DNA of 8,429 nucleotides, taken from contig JADFNY010000150.1 in the NCBI GenBank assembly GCA_022563115.1, forward strand, positions 1 through 8,429, given 5' to 3'. Shown here one piece after another: positions 7,271 to 8,429 of this stretch (positions are counted from its first letter, which is position 1; every line of letters starts with the position of its first letter). This DNA is from Acidobacteriota bacterium (GTDB lineage: Bacteria; Acidobacteriota; UBA890). Made by a program: the position numbers and the translations under genes. The notes under the pieces were generated by a model. That model had not been told where the DNA came from, ran no database searches, and was given only the letters and a program-made list of their open reading frames with translations.

Positions 7271-7286
7271 GGATGAAAGAGGATGG
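7271..7286. repeat. 16-base direct repeat, copy 1
   Basis: GGATGAAAGAGGATGG occurs here and again at 8388-8403. Similarity continues loosely on both sides (TTTC before, CGG after). It sits directly upstream of the DUF2461 gene, on the side where its promoter or leader should be. Confidence 0.75.
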
Positions 7287-7296
7287 GCGGCTAAGT

Positions 7297-7325
7297 GTAA
7301 CAATCCGGGGGGTTAGAGCTATTCT
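7297..7325 (+). promoter_or_regulatory. Possible sigma70-type promoter for the lipoprotein gene
   Basis: GTAACA (7297-7302) and TATTCT (7320-7325) each match 4 of 6 consensus bases of the -35 and -10 boxes and are 17 bases apart. This would give a leader of about 110 bases before the TTG start at 7445. It is only a consensus resemblance. Confidence 0.22.
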
Positions 7326-7444
7326 GAACGGGTGATTTCGGGAAGGGCAGAGTTCTTCGAACCACAACGCTCTGGCAACACGAGGCCGACGCAACGCGGG
7401 GCAAGAGCATCAACGGGGACGACAGCCCGAGGCAACCTCTTCCA

Positions 7445-8206
7445 TTGATCAGAAATTCCGTTTGTTCGAGCGCCCTGTTCACTGTATTGGCGTCATTGGC
7501 GCTCTCGAGCACAGCATGCAGCAGCGAGACGGATACGCCCACGGGCCCAACGACACCGGATCCGACGGACCTCGGGCAGGTCATCGAAGCCCTGTTTCTC
7601 GGCTCAGGACCCCTCTCACCCAGAGATGGTGCGGCCGCCTGCCCGGATCGCGGCGTATGGAGCGGATTCCCGCGGAGAACCGCCGTTCGCGTTCTCGTTT
7701 CAACGAGCGTGTCGGCAGACAAGCTCGAAGCGATCCGCAACGCTGCCAATCAGGTAGCGACGGCGACCAACGGGGAAATAACCACCACGGTGGAAACCGT
7801 CGCTATTCCCAATCCGATTCCCGGCGCCAACGAAGTGACATCGACCACCCATCCGGCTCCCGGGAGTCAAGGATGTCAGTCCGATAACGGGTGCACGATC
7901 CATACGTTCCAGAGCCGCGGTGTTTTCTTGTCGAGCCGTGCTGTTCAGCCGGCGAGCCAAACCGCCAATGCGTACGCCCACGACGCCGTCGGCCACGGAA
8001 TCATGGGCATGTGTCACATCGACGGCTTTCTCATCGGCGGAGCAAGCCGCTCGCTAATGAGCGGGGGGCCTGGTGTGTCCTCTGGCCAGATCGCCATCCA
8101 GCTCACCGAGCTCGACATTCAAGCGGCCCAAGAAGTGTACGCGTCTTCGCTGAATCCCGGCGCAACCAGAGCCGATTTTGTCGCGGCGGGTCTTATAGAT
8201 CCGTAG
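7445..8206 (+). CDS. Putative lipoprotein with a divergent metzincin-like zinc motif
   Basis: A 253-residue exported protein of unrecognised family. The start is TTG; no ATG, GTG or other TTG lies in frame between it and the upstream stop at 7325, and a GAGG lies 12 bases upstream. Residues 1-24 form a signal peptide with a lipobox-like end (SSTAC), making Cys25 the likely lipidated residue. A Thr/Pro-rich linker (26-42) follows. Residues 179-191 read HDAVGHGIMGMCH, close to the metzincin HExxHxxGxxH zinc motif but with Asp for Glu and one extra residue in each interval. SLMSGG (203-208) resembles the Met-turn that follows that motif, and LTELDIQAAQEVY (220-232) resembles the final helix of matrixin-like domains. 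Cys144 and Cys150 could form a disulfide. It may be a protease-fold protein, active or not, anchored in the envelope. The reading is mine; no exact family match is known to me. Confidence 0.8.
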   Translation: MIRNSVCSSALFTVLASLALSSTACSSETDTPTGPTTPDPTDLGQVIEALFLGSGPLSPRDGAAACPDRGVWSGFPRRTAVRVLVSTSVSADKLEAIRNAANQVATATNGEITTTVETVAIPNPIPGANEVTSTTHPAPGSQGCQSDNGCTIHTFQSRGVFLSSRAVQPASQTANAYAHDAVGHGIMGMCHIDGFLIGGASRSLMSGGPGVSSGQIAIQLTELDIQAAQEVYASSLNPGATRADFVAAGLIDP

Positions 8207-8222
8207 GCGGGGCAAATCCCGC
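8207..8222 (+). terminator. Short hairpin after the lipoprotein gene
   Basis: GCGGG (8207-8211) pairs with CCCGC (8218-8222) around a six-base loop, immediately after the stop codon. No T run follows, so it is a weak terminator at best, or an mRNA-stabilising end. Confidence 0.3.
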
Positions 8223-8230
8223 GCCGGCGG

Positions 8231-8296
8231 CTAACGCCCGCCCGTCGGCACCCGCTCCTTCAACTCCTCGAACCAGTTGAGGACGATGTGTCCCTG
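8231..8296 (-). pseudogene. Orphan C-terminal tail of a PD40/TolB-like or kinase-type propeller protein
   Basis: Read on the minus strand, the last 21 codons before a TAG at 8231-8233 include HIVLNWFEELKERVPTG. I associate this type of ending with large WD40/PD40 (TolB-like) propeller proteins and protein kinases in Acidobacteriota. The frame stays open only to a TGA at 8342-8344 and contains no usable start before the motif. The residues upstream (RYGIARRLSTHF) do not resemble a propeller strand. It therefore looks like the surviving end of a gene that was deleted or rearranged. Confidence 0.5.
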
Positions 8297-8387
8297 CCGG
8301 GGAAAGTGCGTCGATAGCCTACGTGCGATCCCGTAGCGTGATCAACGGGACGTAAGAATCAGCTTATCGCGCTGCCTTCCACTTTCG

Positions 8388-8403
8388 GGATGAAAGAGGA
8401 TGG
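8388..8403. repeat. 16-base direct repeat, copy 2
   Basis: Exact second copy of the sequence at 7271-7286, 1117 bases downstream in the same orientation. The lipoprotein gene and the orphan tail lie between the two. Bases 8297-8429 around it contain no other gene I can support. Confidence 0.75.
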
Positions 8404-8429
8404 TCGGTATCGGCACAATGAAAGTAACA

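Noticed and set aside
5510..7276. 588-codon plus-strand open frame, the longest in the window
   Set aside because: It runs antisense across both the permease and DUF2461 genes. Its Arg/Asp/Glu/Gln/His-rich composition is what the reverse complement of hydrophobic membrane segments gives, and it has no domain or repeat I recognise.

Overview
The window is 8.4 kb of GC-rich bacterial chromosome with seven confident protein genes, dense packing and short spacers. Nothing in it looks like a prophage, insertion sequence, CRISPR array, tRNA or rRNA. The best hint at the organism is a small orphan tail at about 8231-8296 (minus strand). It ends in a Trp-Phe-Glu-Glu-Leu-Lys type motif that I associate with the C-termini of large TolB/PD40-type propeller proteins and Ser/Thr kinases of Acidobacteriota and neighbouring phyla. 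That assignment is an inference from memory, not a search result.

Left block (33-2313, minus strand): two overlapping genes form a likely operon. A sugar phosphate isomerase/epimerase-type TIM-barrel protein is followed, with an 8-base overlap, by a Gfo/Idh/MocA-type NAD(P)-dependent oxidoreductase. This pairing is typical of oxidation-first sugar, polyol or glycoside catabolism. The isomerase gene ends in an unusual 35-residue Gly/Asp/Glu tail encoded by a hexamer-like tandem repeat that runs into the start of the next gene.

Middle block (2314-3461): a 208-base spacer separates the divergent isomerase gene from a plus-strand gene for an exported six-repeat beta-propeller protein (NHL/SMP-30-like). 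A small hairpin with a short T run lies between this gene and the convergent gene to its right.

Right-centre block (3469-7258, minus strand): in order of transcription these are a DUF2461 protein, an APC-family permease that starts 12 bases later, and after about 100 bases a two-domain protein joining an aldo/keto reductase to a RidA-like (YjgF/UK114) domain. The reductase tetrad is intact. The RidA domain lacks the usual substrate-binding arginine. Three imperfect copies of a 20-base motif lie in and before the start of the fusion gene.

Right end (7259-8429): a divergent spacer leads to a plus-strand lipoprotein gene (TTG start). The protein carries a His-rich motif that resembles a metzincin zinc site with two one-residue insertions, followed by a Met-turn-like segment. 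After it come a hairpin, the orphan tail fragment, and the second copy of a 16-base direct repeat whose first copy lies just upstream of the DUF2461 gene. I did not find a clearly new multi-gene system. The best candidates for something undescribed are the reductase-RidA fusion, the metzincin-like lipoprotein and the Gly/Asp/Glu tail.
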